From Bigelowiella natans CCMP2755 (lineage: Eukaryota; Cercozoa; Chlorarachniophyceae): a stretch of DNA of 64,000 nt. Positions 1 to 13,046 of this stretch are shown in pieces. Below the pieces are notes generated by a model. It searched no databases, was not told the DNA's origin, and saw only the letters and a list, made by a program, of their open reading frames with translations. Position 1 is the stretch's first letter. Every line of letters starts with the position of its first letter. A program made the translations under genes and the position numbers. The stretch spans positions 1 through 64,000 of the forward strand of contig ADNK01002094.1 of assembly GCA_000320545.1 (NCBI GenBank). The letters run 5' to 3'.

Positions 1-1031
1 AAATACTTGGGGGGGTAGAGATTGTACGATGTGTTTAAAAACAAGTTAAAAACAAGCTCAACAAGCCATATTGGGTCTCTGTTTGTTATTATTGTTTTTG
101 TTGTTGTTGTTGTTTGCTGACGATGTTGCTGTAGCTGCTCTTTGTTGATAGATTACCTGCTCCATTGTTGCGCGATCCTCACGCCCTTTGAGTCTCACTG
201 ATTCTTTCAAAAGTCTCTTATCTAGGTAGAGTAGTAGTAGTAGTAGTAGAAGTAGAAGTAGTTGCAGTATCCACAACAACCAAAAAAAAAGATAGCAGCA
301 GGAGGAGGAGGAGAATATATCAAGCAAAAGCGGTGTTGTTATGCAGGTAGGTAGGTGAAGAGAGTGGATATCGATATCTCGAGTGTGTGTGTATTTGCGT
401 GCGAGTAACTTTCAAACGCCTCAAAACTACTTTCGTCTCAAACATTTAATCCTCTCTACCATGCATCTTTATCTCATTTGAGACGGCTTTTGACATTCCA
501 ACATACTTTGAACCCTTTTAGTAGTGAGAGTGGGAAGGGGGGGGGGAGGGGGATAGAAAGTTTTGGAGGACCAATAGGTAGGAGAGTGTTAGTGTTTTCT
601 GGTCTTAAGATGTAGAAGATGCATACCTTGCTCGATTCAATCCGTATTTTCCCAGAATGGAGCTGGGTTCATTTTTTCCGATTTTGTCCGCACAGCATCA
701 ACCCTGCCAAACTGCGAATTTAGCGACCTTGCCCCACCAGCAGACACCATCTTAGTCAATCCCCTAGCATTCAGCTGCTGCCCCTTGCTTGAACCATCAA
801 AATAATCCATGTACCTAAGAATGACTCAAAACTTAAATCCAAAACACTCCTGGTAGTTGATGCTCTTAGAATTGTGCTGGCTAGCGTGCTTTTAAAGTCT
901 TTATCATCATTGCACTTAATATGGCCATCCAACGGCAACCACAAGAAACTTGAATACAAGTTATACTTCTTTTTCTAATTGGATTTTAATCTCTCTATCT
1001 CCCTCTATCTCCTCCCCCCTTTCTCTTTCTC
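1..1031. other. No gene recognised; simple repeats
   Basis: AT-rich spacer with TTG/TGT and TAG/AAG trinucleotide runs (about 88-120 and 228-262), a G-rich patch near 537-552 and a CT-rich stretch just before the minus-strand stop codon at 1032. The open frames here are low-complexity translations of the repeats. I see no exon with credible splice sites. Confidence 0.5.
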
Positions 1032-1177
1032 TTACATGTCTTCTTCTTCGTAGTCTTCTTCATAATCTTCCTCTTCTTCGTCTGCAACAAGATATGCCTT
1101 CTCCTCGTCATTGAGTCGGCGTTCAATTTTTTTGGAATCTGGCCCTGATCTTATGCTAGGAGTTCTTGGAATCATAC
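1032..1177 (-). CDS. Acidic C-terminal exon of an unrecognised gene
   Basis: On the minus strand a CCCACAG acceptor (1178-1180) is followed by an open frame that runs to a TAA at 1034-1032. It encodes a 47-residue end that is basic and polar first (PRTPSIRSGPDSKK) and then almost pure Glu/Asp/Tyr (EEEEDYEEDYEEED). Such an acidic tail is common in nuclear and chaperone-like proteins, but no family can be named. The gene would continue upstream on the minus strand (above 1180). I could not find its earlier exons between 1200 and 3300. The frame could also be a free-standing short ORF starting at the ATG at 1175. Confidence 0.35.
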
Positions 1178-3315
1178 CTGTGGGAGAGTTCATCGAAGGT
1201 AATTATGCACGTAATACATTCGAATTCTTGAGCAAGAAATTTCTCAGAATTCAAATTTACTGAATCGTCAGTCGAAGAATCCGTCGGGTAGTTGATTAAT
1301 GTTTACATTTTTGGGGTCACCGATAATGATGTTCCTCTAATACGTTTAGTATTCGATGATGCTTCTCACCCGAACGCTCCGCCATTACAGAGACAGGTTT
1401 ACGGTTTGGTAACACAAATGCAATTGCCATAAATAGATTGTCGTATGCAAAAATTCCAGTGCAATCTCATATGAACGACAAAACAACATCTGTTAAATTA
1501 TTATTGCTATTCTCCGCTCATAACGCCGATAGCAAGCAAAATATTGACATAATTTTGCTCTCTACTCGTACGACATCACATTCTCAACAAATCTACAAGT
1601 TAGATGTAAATACCTAATTTTATTTTAGCGCCCATTTGCAATCAAAGACATGCGAAACTCTGTCATAATTCGACCCTGCAATTTTTTGAGGACGAAGAGA
1701 AAGGGATTTTCCTATTATTATCTCCTGGAAAATAAAATTCTGCTTTTGAAAATATGCAGGGTGAAAATATGTTTTTGAAGAGTTTTAAATCATTTTTCTG
1801 TAAAATGCGCGTTCGGAACCGGAGTCAACGGCGAAATTTGCGGAATTGTCTTAAATCTCCAGGCTACGTCTCTCATGGTACGAAGTGGCTCTTTGAGAGT
1901 TACACTCTCTCGTTTCACATTTGCAAAGAGAGATCGGAGAGGTTGTGGTTTGAGAAAATTCTCAATTTTGTTGTCGTTGGATAAAATATGAATATTTTAT
2001 CCACATTTTTACAAATGGCCGGTTTAAAATCGGTTTTTATGAAATTGTGGTCCAGATGTAGCAAGTGGCAACTGCAATTTATTCAGACTTTCTTCTTCTC
2101 GCACAAGATGCAAGAAATAATGAAAATGATGGGGAAAAGGGCGATAGGAATTGGAAAAGGGGAATGAATGTGCAAGTTTATCAGTGCAAACTGCAGCAGG
2201 GTAACACGAATTGTGCACTAACCGAAAAAGTAGGAATATTTCCTGTCCACAGCTTTTCGTGATGCTGTGAAACAGGTAACATTAAATGGTATTCCCCGAT
2301 GTTTAAAGATTTCCGGCTTTCAACCTTTTTTTACTTAATCATCGTGCATTTTCCCAGAGAGATAATGCCGATGTTAAGATATTTTATTCGATTATTGGCA
2401 AGATATTAATTTGAATTACCTGACAATAATGTAATAATTATTCATGAATATTCTCCTACACCAAAATATCACGGTTAAACACGTGCCAGAAATGGTTTTC
2501 TATGCTTCTTGCTTCTTTAGAAATTGGGCTCTCGTCAAAACCCCCCTTTTCTGGTCTTAAATAGCTGTACACCACTCCTTGTTCCATCACAGGGCTTTCT
2601 CCATCAACTTTTATCTCATTGTAATAGGGATTTCAGATCAGTGATGTGGCAATTTCGATCATGCCTTATCAAAGGCTCATGTGCTTTTATCAATGTTATC
2701 ATAAAATATTGTGAAAATTGGAACTTTTTTCTCCTTACCACTTGCTTAAAGTTTATATGAGGTAAAAAAATATAAGCGACAAATACTTAAAAGGTTTCAT
2801 CGTACCTATAGCAGTACCAACGTGAAGACATAAATTTAATTTTAAAGGCCAGTTTCTGCTTACCAATTTTGAGTCTGAAATTTAATATGAAGACACAGAT
2901 GTTTTAATTTTATATTTACGAAGCTAAAATGAAGTACATTTCATTATTTTTGGGTAAACAAAGGCTGCATAAAGAATAATTTAAAATCATTTTGCCCATA
3001 CTATAATCAAAAGTAAATCTGAAAGCATTTCTCTTGTTACTTGCTTATTCGGGCCAATAAAAGTGAGACTCCCCGCGGTACAAATTAGCTGGTTAAGGCC
3101 CCCCCCCCCTTTCTTTTGTTTTCGTTTTAAAATTGTCTTCGTGTATTGAAGAAAACGAAATTTCATAGACGGGGAATATTATGCTGTTGCTGGGGGGTAT
3201 GATCAGTGTGATAGGAATCAGATAACTAGATGGTTAAGGGTATGCCAGCCCCCTCGGAGGGGTTCACAGTGAGCTGACAGTTTACAAATCCTTTGTTGTC
3301 ACAGACTCGTTGAGG
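1178..3315. other. Spacer, no gene recognised
   Basis: AT-rich sequence with several short open frames on both strands (for example 1754-1984 plus and 2024-2218 minus) that show no family motif and no convincing splice sites. It should hold the missing 5' exons of the minus-strand acidic gene and the promoter of glutamate synthase. Confidence 0.4.
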
Positions 3316-6300
3316 ATGCATCGGTTCGTATCGAGACCTCGCGCGGCTCGTTCGCTTGCATCTCATGGCATGCGACGGCAGCAGGCGACAATCACCTCCA
3401 TTGGTGGCGGCGCCCGGAGACAACTTCGATCTCGAGATGAGCTCAAGCGAGCAGTTTCCACGCAAGCAACTCCCCCTTTCCATCCTGAAATAGTAAACAA
3501 GGAAGAGAAAGTTGATCTCCAACAAAAGGCGGTGGAGATGGGAAGTCTCTACGATCCTGCCAACGAGAGAGACGCATGCGGGGTAGGGTTTGTAGCGAAC
3601 ATCAAGTGCAAAGCATCACACCTGCTGGTCAGGGACGCGTTAGAGATGCTTGAAAGAATGGAGCATAGAGGCGCATGTGGCTGTGACCCTGATTCAGGCG
3701 ATGGTGCGGGAATCCTCGTGTAAGTTCCCCCACATCTGACGTGTTCATTTTGTGTATGTCGCAACTGTATCGAAGGGTTAAACAATGCTCGCTTGTTGGC
3801 GTTTTGGGCGTCGTTGAAGATAGGATTTAGCAGTAATTGTAAAAAGGGTAAACTTAATAAACTGCTTCCAAATTCATTTTTTTGTTCCTCTCTAATCTTT
3901 AGCGGAGTACCGCACAACTTCTTCAAATCCGAACTTGAAAGCAAGGGGATTAAACTCCCAGAGCAAGGTAAATACGGTGTTGGTACGGTGTTCCTCTCGA
4001 AGAACCAGGAGAAACGGGCAAAGGCCAAATCTATGGTTGAAGCTGCTATCAAGCAAGCAGGTCACACTTGCATTGGATGGCGCACAGTCCCTACCAACAG
4101 CCGCGTTCTTGGAGAGACATCCGGAACCTCGGAGCCTTACATTGAGCAAGTGTTTGTTGGAAACAATAAACCTGGACTCAGTCAGGTGTGTGCCTACTGA
4201 TGATCAAGATGTCAACCAGACCCATATGTCAAGACAATTACGATGATGTCCCAATTGTGATACATTTGATGAACACAATCATGATTCATTACGTACAACA
4301 CTACGCGTAACACGCACAGGAAGGGATAAATATTGATAATAATTTATGCTGTGCTCGATGTTGTTAAGACTACTGCCCTCAGTTTTTGCCCTCCCTCCTC
4401 TTTTCAGGATAACTTTGAGCGTGTGTTATATAAAATTCGCCGGTGGGCCCACCGCACACACGGTGCTAAAACTTCTAGTAAGACGCATCGATTATACGTT
4501 TGCGGCCTCTCCACTCGTGTCGTTACGTACAAAGGCCAGTTGTCCTCTACCCAAGTTGCTCGCTACTTCCGGGATCTGAGCGAACCTGAGTTCGAGTCAC
4601 ATCTTGCTCTTGTACACTCACGTTTCTCCACCAACACATTCCCTAGTTGGGAACGTGCTCAGCCCTTTAGGTATGTGTGTAGGTAGTAGATCTGCTATGC
4701 CCCTCTCTCTTCCACTCGATTTCCATCAATGATAAGAGTGTCCCACCATCTAGTATAAACTGTAATGCTGCTTACATGTGCATTGTGAATAACACATGCT
4801 AATATAACTCAACGGATTTAACTTCCCTCTACTCCTCTCCGTTCTCGGTACCTTCTTTCATCACATCCCTCTCTCATAGAATGCTCGCACACAACGGGGA
4901 GATTAACACACGACGTGGAAATGTGAACTGGATGCAGTCGCGACAAGGTTTGATGAAAAGCTCTACCATCGGAACCCAGGAGGAATTGGAATCTCTATAC
5001 CCTATCATGAATGAAGATACTTCTGACTCTGGGCAGCTTGACAATCTTCTCGAGCTCCTGACCCTAGCTGGACGCCCCATCACTGAGGCTATGATGATGA
5101 TGATTCCCGAGGCATGGCAGAATGATGTCTCCATCTCTCCGGAGAAGAAAGCTTTCTACGAGTACAACTCGTGCCTGATGGAGCCTTGGGATGGGCCTGC
5201 ATTGATGGCGTTCACTGATGGAAAGTGCATCGGTGCGACACTCGACCGTAACGGACTGCGCCCTGGTCGTTTCTACATCACCAAGGATGACCGTGTGGTC
5301 CTCGGCTCCGAAGTCGGTGTACTTGACATCTCGCCTAAGGATGTGCTTGCTAAGGGCCGTCTGCAACCAGGGAAGATGTTCCTCATTGACTTTGAAAAGC
5401 AGCAGATCATCGAAGACGATAAAATTAAAAACGAGATGGCCACTGCCCACCCATACGCTGAATGGCTTCGTGAGAATAAAATCACGCTTGGAACTAAGGC
5501 CAGTATCCCTAACCAGTCACGTCATAGCCGTGCGCCTATATACGATCTGATGCAGCGTCTGCGATGCTTCGGTTACACCCGAGAAACACTGGAGATGCTC
5601 GTGGGTCCTATGGCCATCCAAGGCGCAGAGGCACTTGGTTCTATGGGTAACGATGCTGCACTTGCGTGCTTATCGACTACACCACGGTCCATCTTCGACT
5701 ACTTCCACCAACTCTTCGCTCAGGTCACGAATCCTCCGATCGATCCTATTCGAGAGAGTATCGTTATGACACTCGCCTGCCCCGTTGGACCTGAAGGCAA
5801 TCTCCTAGACAGATCCCCAGGACATGCAAATCGTGTATTCCTCGAGCAACCTCTACTTACCACTGAGGAATTCTTCAACCTTACTCATCTCAAACAGCCT
5901 GGATGGAAGAGTCATGAACTCGACGCTACCTTTTCCGTCACGGAAGGCGCTCGTGGACTCGAAGCATCCATTAATCGCATGTGCGAGGCAGCGGAGACTG
6001 CAGTTCGTGAGGGAACAAAGGTCCTTGTCATCTCTGACAGGAGAACCGGAACAGAACACATCCCTGTGCCTTCGGTTATGGCTGCCGGGGCTATTCATCA
6101 GTATCTGGTCAAGAAGATGCTCAGGTCCCAGTGTGCAATCGCAGTGGAGTGTGGTGATGCTCGAGAGGTTCACCACTTCTGTCTGCTCACTGGCTTTGGA
6201 GCAGACGCTATCTGCCCCTACATGGCCTTCGAGACCGTACAGCACCTGATTAAGAAGCAAACCAAGAAGGCTCTCACGGTCGACCAAGCCATTGAGTCCT

Positions 6301-6322
6301 ACCGTAAATCTGTCAATGCAGG

Positions 6323-6361
<39 letters not shown>

Positions 6362-9300
6362 TAGTTGTAGTAGGAGTAATAGTGGGTACTAATTTGATGA
6401 TAATGATGATGATAGGAATAATGTCTCAATAACCCTAATGTCTCAATATGATGATGTTCCTAACAACAACCCAGGAATGCTCAAGGTGTTCGCAAAGATG
6501 GGTATCTCCACCCTCGCCTCATATAAAGGCGCTCAGATCTTCGAAGCTCTCGGAGTGGGTCGCAATGTCATTGAGAAGTGTTTCACAGGATGTGCCAGCC
6601 GCATCGGAGGCGTTGACTTTGAAGATGTTGCTAACGACCTTATCAAGATGCATTCGAGTGCATTCCCACGGAACTCAAGCGTAGAGGCCAAGAGGTATGA
6701 TGATGATGATGTTGATGATGATGATGATGAGGACAACCACCTGCAACTCTTCGTCATTAGAACTTTGCTTATACTTCTGTTACTCCTATGTGCTTCTTCG
6801 TCTTCTCCTTCTTCTTCTTCTTCTTCTTCTTCTTCTTCCTCCTTCTCCTCTACAAACAGCCTCCTCAACCCCGGTTTCTATCACTGGCGCGCAGGCAATG
6901 ACGCTGAAGTCCACATGAATCATCCCGATGCGATGGCCTCAATGCAGCATGCGGTGCGTGGTAACAGCCATGAAGCCTACCAGAAGTACGCAGATATGTC
7001 CAATAATCTCGCCAAGCAGTGCACGTTACGTGGGCAGCTTGAGTTAAAAACCGACTTTGACTATGAGGATGAACTGGTAGATCGTGAAGAGATCCCATTA
7101 GATCTCGTAGAACCTGCCAAGGAAATCGTAAAGAGATTTGCAACGGGTGCTATGAGCTACGGATCCATCTCTCTCGAGTCTCACTCCACACTCGCTGAGG
7201 CCATGAATAAGCTGCAGGGCAAGAGCAACACCGGTGAAGGAGGTGAGGACGTAAACCGTTTTGGCACCAACAAGAACTCGGCGATCAAGCAAGTTGCCTC
7301 AGGTCGGTTCGGGGTTACCATCAACTACCTCACCAACTCGAATGAGATCCAAATCAAGATGGCGCAAGGTGCTAAACCTGGAGAGGGGGGAGAGCTACCT
7401 GGTTACAAGGTCGATGATGAGATTGCGCGTGTAAGGCACTCAACCCCTGGCGTTGGCCTTATCTCACCCCCTCCACACCACGATATCTACTCAATCGAAG
7501 ACCTTGCTCAGCTGATCTATGACTTGAAGAACTCCAACCCGGGTGCACGTATTTCCGTCAAGCTAGTTTCCGAAGTCGGTGTTGGCGTCATTGCTGCAGG
7601 AGTGACAAAAGGTAAAGCTGATCATATCCTGATTTCGGGTTACGATGGTGGAACTGGTGCCTCCAAATGGACCGGCATCAAGTCCGCAGGGCTGCCATGG
7701 GAACTTGGACTCGCTGAGACGCACCAAACGCTCGTGCTAAACGGTCTACGTGACCGCGTCGTCGTACAGACGGATGGTCAATTGAAGACAGGCCTCGATG
7801 TTGTTAAGGGCGCCATGCTTGGTGCAGAGGAGTTCTGCTTTGCTACGGCACCTCTTATTGCTATGGGGTGCATCATGATGCGAAAGTGCCACTTGAACAC
7901 ATGCCCGGTCGGTATTGCTACGCAGGACCCTCACCTTCGCTCCATGTTTGCAGGAACTCCAGAGCATGTAGTCAACTTCTTCTTTATGGTTGCAGAGGAG
8001 GCTAGACAGATCATGGCCAAGCTCGGTGTACGTAAGATCAATGACCTTATTGGTCGCGTTGATTTGCTCAAGCAGTCTGAGTTCTCTCTGCACAAAGGTC
8101 TTGATCTAAGGCCTCTTCTCGTTCCGGCTCACCATCTCAACCCGCAAGCTGGTACAATCTGCAGTCAGGAGCAGGATCATGCTCTTGAGGACGTCCTTGA
8201 CCGTGATCTCATCAGTGCTTGCCAGCCAGCCCTTCGTGACCTCAAGCCGTGGCGTCAGTTCTTCAAGATAAAGAACACTGATCGCTCAGTAGGTGCAATG
8301 CTCTCTCATGAGGTATCGAAGCTCTATGGGGAAGATGGCCTCCCTGAGGACACGATCAATATCAACTTCCTAGGCCATGCAGGCCAGTCTTTCGGCGCCT
8401 TCCTTGCTCACGGTGTCGTTCTTAACCTTGAAGGCGATAGCAATGACTACGTGGGCAAAGGTCTCTCAGGAGGTATTATCTCTGTACGACCACCACGCGA
8501 CAGCAGCTTCCAGTCTCATGAGAACATCATTGTTGGAAATGTTTGCCTCTACGGTGCCGTCCGTGGATATGCGTACTTAAGTGGTATTGCAGCTGAACGA
8601 TTTTGCGTGAGAAACTCCGGAGCTCATGCTGTGATCGAGGGTGTAGGAGACCACGGATGTGAATACATGACCGGTGGATCTTGCATTATCCTTGGGGACG
8701 TTGGTCGCAACTTTGCCGCAGGAATGAGTGGTGGAATCGCTTACATCTATGACGCCAAGAAGCTTGCACAGAAGATGAACATGGAAATGGTGGGTCTTGA
8801 GGAGATGGAAGAAGCAGAGGACCTCGGTCATGTCAAATCGCAGCTTGAGGCGCACGTCCGTTACACCGGCTCTGGCATTGCTAAGAAGATCCTTGCCAAC
8901 TTCGATGTGGAAGTGAAGAAATTCACCAAGGTCATGCCGCATGAGTATAAGGTCGTTCTTGCTAAACGTAAGGCTGCGGCTATGAAGAAGCTAGAGGCTC
9001 TTTCCCTCAAAATCTCGGGATCAGCTGCTACTAAGAAGCAGGCAACAGCTCGTGCACCATTCCCCACACGTACTCCTCCCACAACTACTAGTACTAGTAC
9101 TGCATCGTCGTCATCATCATCATCATCACTACCCCATCGGAGCTTCCACAGCAGCACTACTACTACTACTACTGGAGCAAGACGCTACTTCTCGTCTAAG
9201 CCTACTGGTGCTAACTCCTCGAAAACCATGACAGCTGCAGCAGCAGAGAATGAGGACATGAAGGAGGGGGCATCCTCTACCAGCACCACCACCCGGCCTA

Positions 9301-10820
9301 CGTCTGTGTCAGAGCCCAACAAAGTTAAGGGATTCATGCTTTACGAAAGAAGCTCAATTCCATACCGTGATGCTAAAGAGCGCTCCAAGGACTGGCTCGA
9401 GGTTTACACCGAACCAGACGCTCAGATGCTTAACACGCAATCGTCTCGGTGTATGGAATGTGGTGTGCCTTTCTGTCACACGCAGAACTCTGGGTGTCCA
9501 TTGAGCAACAAGATCCCTGAATGGAACGACCTTGTATTTAAGAACCAGTGGGAAGAAGCTTACCATCGTCTTACTGATACTAACAACTTCCCTGAATTTA
9601 CTGGTCGTGTGTGCCCTGCACCTTGCGAGGGGGCTTGTGTCCTTGGCATCACGGAGGACCCTGTCACCATCAAGAATATTGAATGTACCATTATAGACAC
9701 TGCATTTGAGAACGGCTGGGTCAAGCCAGAAAGGCCTTCCCAGCGCACCGGAAAGCGTATTGCTGTCGTTGGTTCTGGCCCTGCTGGCCTCGCAGCCGCA
9801 GATCAACTCAACAAGGCAGGACATACTGTTACCGTATTCGAGAGAGCAGATCGTGTGGGAGGCCTTTTGATGTATGGCATTCCTAACATGAAGTTGGACA
9901 AAACGGAGGTGGTCGATAGACGTATCAAGCTCATGGAGGAATCAGGCATTGAGTTTGTCACTGGTACTTCAGTAGTAGGAGAGGCTGAATTCCAGAAGGT
10001 TGCAAACGATGAGAAGGCGGCCAAACAGGTCATTGGTGCGGAGACTATGGCTTCTGTGCATGACGCAGTGATCTTAACCACCGGTGCTACAATTCCTCGT
10101 GATCTTAGCGTTACAGGCCGAAATCTGAAGGGTATTCACTATGCAATGGACTTCTTGACTCCGAACACCAAGAGCTATCTTGACAGCAATCTCAAGGATG
10201 GGAACTACATCAGTGCGAAGGGAAAACATGTGGTAGTTATTGGGGGTGGTGATACTGGAACTGACTGTATCGGTACCTCCGTACGTCATGGGGCCCTTAG
10301 CGTCACCAATCTCGAGCTCCTCCCACTTCCACCGGATACACGCGCTGAGGATAACCCTTGGCCTCAGTGGCCTCGAATTATGCGTGTTGATTACGGGCAT
10401 GAGGAGGCAGCTGTTGCGTATGGTAAGGAGCCTCGTGAGTATTCCAAGCTCACTAAAGAGTTCATCGGTGATAAGGGTAAGATCACTGGTGTAAAAGTAG
10501 TTGACGTACATTGGGCTAAGAACGATGACGGAAAATACGAAATGCGTGAGGTGCAGGGCTCCGAGAAGGTTCTACCTTGTGACCTTTGCCTGCTATCAAT
10601 GGGCTACAAAGGACCTGCCTCGGGGCTTTACGAGATGGAGGAGGATGCACGGGGAAACTTCATGGCGCAGTGGGGTGATTTCTCCACATCTGTCGAGAAG
10701 GTTTTTGCAGCAGGCGATTGCAGACGCGGTCAGTCTACTGTCGTATGGGCCATTTCTGAGGGAAGACAGTGTGCACGTGAGGTCGACCGTTATCTCATGG
10801 GATCCACCAGTCTTCCTTAG
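3316..10820 (+). CDS. NADH-type glutamate synthase, GltB-GltD fusion, probably mitochondrial
   Basis: Glutamate synthase makes two glutamates from glutamine and 2-oxoglutarate using reduced pyridine nucleotide. Six exons join in phase: 3316-3719, 3903-4185, 4408-4670, 4880-6321, 6475-6694 and 6860-10820, giving about 2190 residues, normal for fused eukaryotic enzymes. The Arg/Ser-rich, acid-poor first 50 residues look like a mitochondrial presequence. The class II amidotransferase nucleophile is Cys88 (ERDACGVGF), implying removal of a long propeptide. The 3Fe-4S cysteines of the synthase part are in [12 protein letters not shown] near 7870. The GltD-like part has cysteine clusters CMECGVPFC and CPAPCEGAC for 4Fe-4S centres, an FAD motif [10 protein letters not shown] and a second dinucleotide motif GGGDTG. 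A Ser/Thr-rich linker (about 9020-9320) joins the two halves. The intron at 6695-6859 is open in frame. NADH use is inferred from the fused form, not proven. Confidence 0.95.
6695..6859 (+). other. Stop-free 165-base intron in glutamate synthase
   Basis: The sequence reads AAG AG|gtatga ... aaacag|C CTC. Splicing yields [14 protein letters not shown], which fits the GltB fold. The intron is a multiple of three and has no in-frame stop; it is made of GAT/ATG repeats followed by CTT repeats. Unspliced RNA would insert 55 residues (Asp run, Leu run, Ser run). I read it as an intron because the insert is pure microsatellite and interrupts a conserved region. Confidence 0.8.
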
Positions 10821-10931
10821 TTATGATTCAATATCTGATAAGAGTAAGTGATTTAGTCATCACCCGCCAGCCTTGTGGTGCTAGTGGTGGTGGTGCTGCT
10901 GCTCCTGCTCACATGATCTGGGATATTTATA

Positions 10932-10966
<35 letters not shown>

Positions 10967-11359
10967 CATAACACATATGAACATATTCACATCCCCCCAA
11001 TAAATAATTTACACGAGGAGAATCAGACCACGAGGAAACTTAAAATATTAAATACATAACGCAGACGTTCGATCTTAGCATCATCTTCTATGATAGTACG
11101 TGGAAGATCATCGCTGCATTTTTCTTTTCCTGCTTGTAATTATGTTCTGAGACGTACGATAGCTTTGAATCTTGAGTTGCTGCTCCGCCATCCATCACCA
11201 CAGCCTACCATTCATTCCTGGTGTCTTTGACGTAGCTTAAGCGGGACGATGGACACCATATTCAATCATCTGTCTTTTATCGTCCAAGCAGCCTGCAGCT
11301 GTCAGCATGTAAACTGAAGCAAGTGATGTACAGTTCCTGCTGTGATTTCTCTCGTTCTT
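10821..11359. other. 3' flank of glutamate synthase with an AT microsatellite
   Basis: Contains an (AT)n run at about 10934-10963 and otherwise AT-rich sequence. No exon seen. Confidence 0.5.
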
Positions 11360-11408
11360 AAAAAGTATAGTACCAGATGAATTCGAATCACACATGCATG
11401 CCTCAGGG

Positions 11409-11449
<41 letters not shown>

Positions 11450-12800
11450 CGCGCGCGTAAGTAAGTCTAGCGAAGTACGTAGCTTGCATGTACATGTGTG
11501 ATCGAAACCACGTTTTTTACGATACCGCAATCTAGCAATGCGGTTTCCACATGTAACAACAGTGCTAGCGAGCATGCTAGCATGCATGATGGACATGACC
11601 ATAGACAACGTACATATATCATGCATGATATGCATATATGTGCACTACATTTACTATGTCCATTCTAGCATTGTCATGCAACACAACATCTAGACATGTG
11701 CTATAATAGGCATGCACCACACATGATGTCATCATTGCTGTGCATTTAGCTAGCCATGGCTGTGTCCATCCATGCTAGCATGCGCTCATGCAACATGCCG
11801 AATGATGGTCTGCGCCATGCAAGCAAATGATGCAAACAAGTTCGAACACAGCTGGTGCCAACTGCTAGACCAAGCTAGCATCGACAAGTTGTGACGAAGT
11901 TGTGTCTGTTTGTTTCCTTTGTCATACGTTGCGTGCTTGAAAATGCATCGCTGCGATTTGGTCTGTTAGTGTCATGTCGTGCTTTGCGCGCAGCTGCGCG
12001 GGAACGTTTCAAAGTTTCAAATTGTTTGCAAACAATTTTCACAGGAAATGAAATGTTTGGAAACATTTTTCTTGCAAATGCTTTTTCTTGTTCGAACATT
12101 GTTTGAACAAACCAAACGCTAGTTTCGCGACAACTAGTAGGCATTGTTTGTTCAAATCAAATGCTTGCGTTCAGAAAAAACAAAAACATTTCCAAACAAA
12201 AACAATCATTTGTGCCCAGCTCCACTCAAGCGTGGTGTTTTCAAATTCATTTTTTGATCATGCGATGCGTGGTACATTGCAGTGGCCGCAATCGCACGTG
12301 CTGCACATGAAACTCGTCGAATGAGCATGCAATTGAGAGAATTTTCTGTGTGTTTTTTTGCTCTCCCAGAATGCGCTCACGCAATTCACCTACCTAGCTA
12401 CATGCACATAGTTGTGCAGACAGCGCACAGCAGCGCCAGCTACATGCTAGCATGCGCTACGCTAGCGACTAGCCCATCTAGCCATGCTGCAGCACATCAT
12501 AATCATTGCGGGCATTGCCACAACTAGATGAGACTGTAGGCGCGTGTGAAGTGCCGAGTCGCGCACAATTGCATGCATGCATCAATAATGTGTAGGCAGT
12601 GGCATCACAATCTAGCGATGTCTACATGTCCTTGTCGTATCGTATTCCTTCGCATTTGGCGCACACAAGAGGTGCGTGCAGATGCCCAGACACGTGTGAG
12701 CAAGCTCGCACATGCGAACCTACCAAATCTCAAAACTTAATGCAATGAAAATTAACCTGCCAGCATGTTGACCGTAAAGCAACGTGATGGCAAATAGCAT
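11360..12800. repeat. TGCA/GCTAGC-rich intergenic island 1
   Basis: Starts with a (GT)n tract (about 11409-11446) and is then dense in GCATGC, TGCATG, GCTAGC and CATGCTAGCATG-like words, with CpG-containing words that are scarce in the flanking AT-rich spacers. Holds TCTAGCRRTG decamers at 11531 and 12611 and a cluster of inverted repeats at 12021-12110. Open frames in it have no recognisable domain and odd His/Cys/Ala-rich composition. It lies between the ends of two convergent genes. Confidence 0.6.
12021..12110. repeat. Cluster of short inverted repeats
   Basis: ATTGTTTGCAAACAAT (12021-12036) is a perfect palindrome. AAATGTTT-GG-AAACATTT (12051-12068) is an 8-base inverted repeat. TTGTTCGAAC-ATT-GTTTGAACAA (12088-12110) pairs at nine of ten positions. 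Three in 90 bases, all built on TGTTT/AAACA, suggests a shared origin or hairpin-forming DNA. Confidence 0.6.
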
Positions 12801-13046
12801 GCGATACTGCCAGCTTCTCTGCAAACTACATTACTTAGTACCGTGTACAAAACGAAACTTCCATGCTATTGTTGATTTCCAAAGATACTCCTCACAAGTA
12901 TAACAAGATAAATGCTGGATTGGAGCTATTTCTGCTTTCTCTGCCCTTCCACGATCGGTCTCTCCGTTGCAGAATGTATCTGTAGCTTTTCATTGCACAG
13001 CAGGCAGCAGTAAAAATTTGATGTTCAAAGTCCTTCTTCTTCCACT

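Noticed and set aside
58-327. An 89-codon minus-strand frame with Leu and Asn runs
   Set aside because: It is a translation of trinucleotide repeats; there is no other support.
6438-10820. A 1460-codon plus-strand frame as a single exon of glutamate synthase
   Set aside because: It includes intron sequence before 6475 and the microsatellite intron 6695-6859; conserved GltB sequence is continuous only after splicing.
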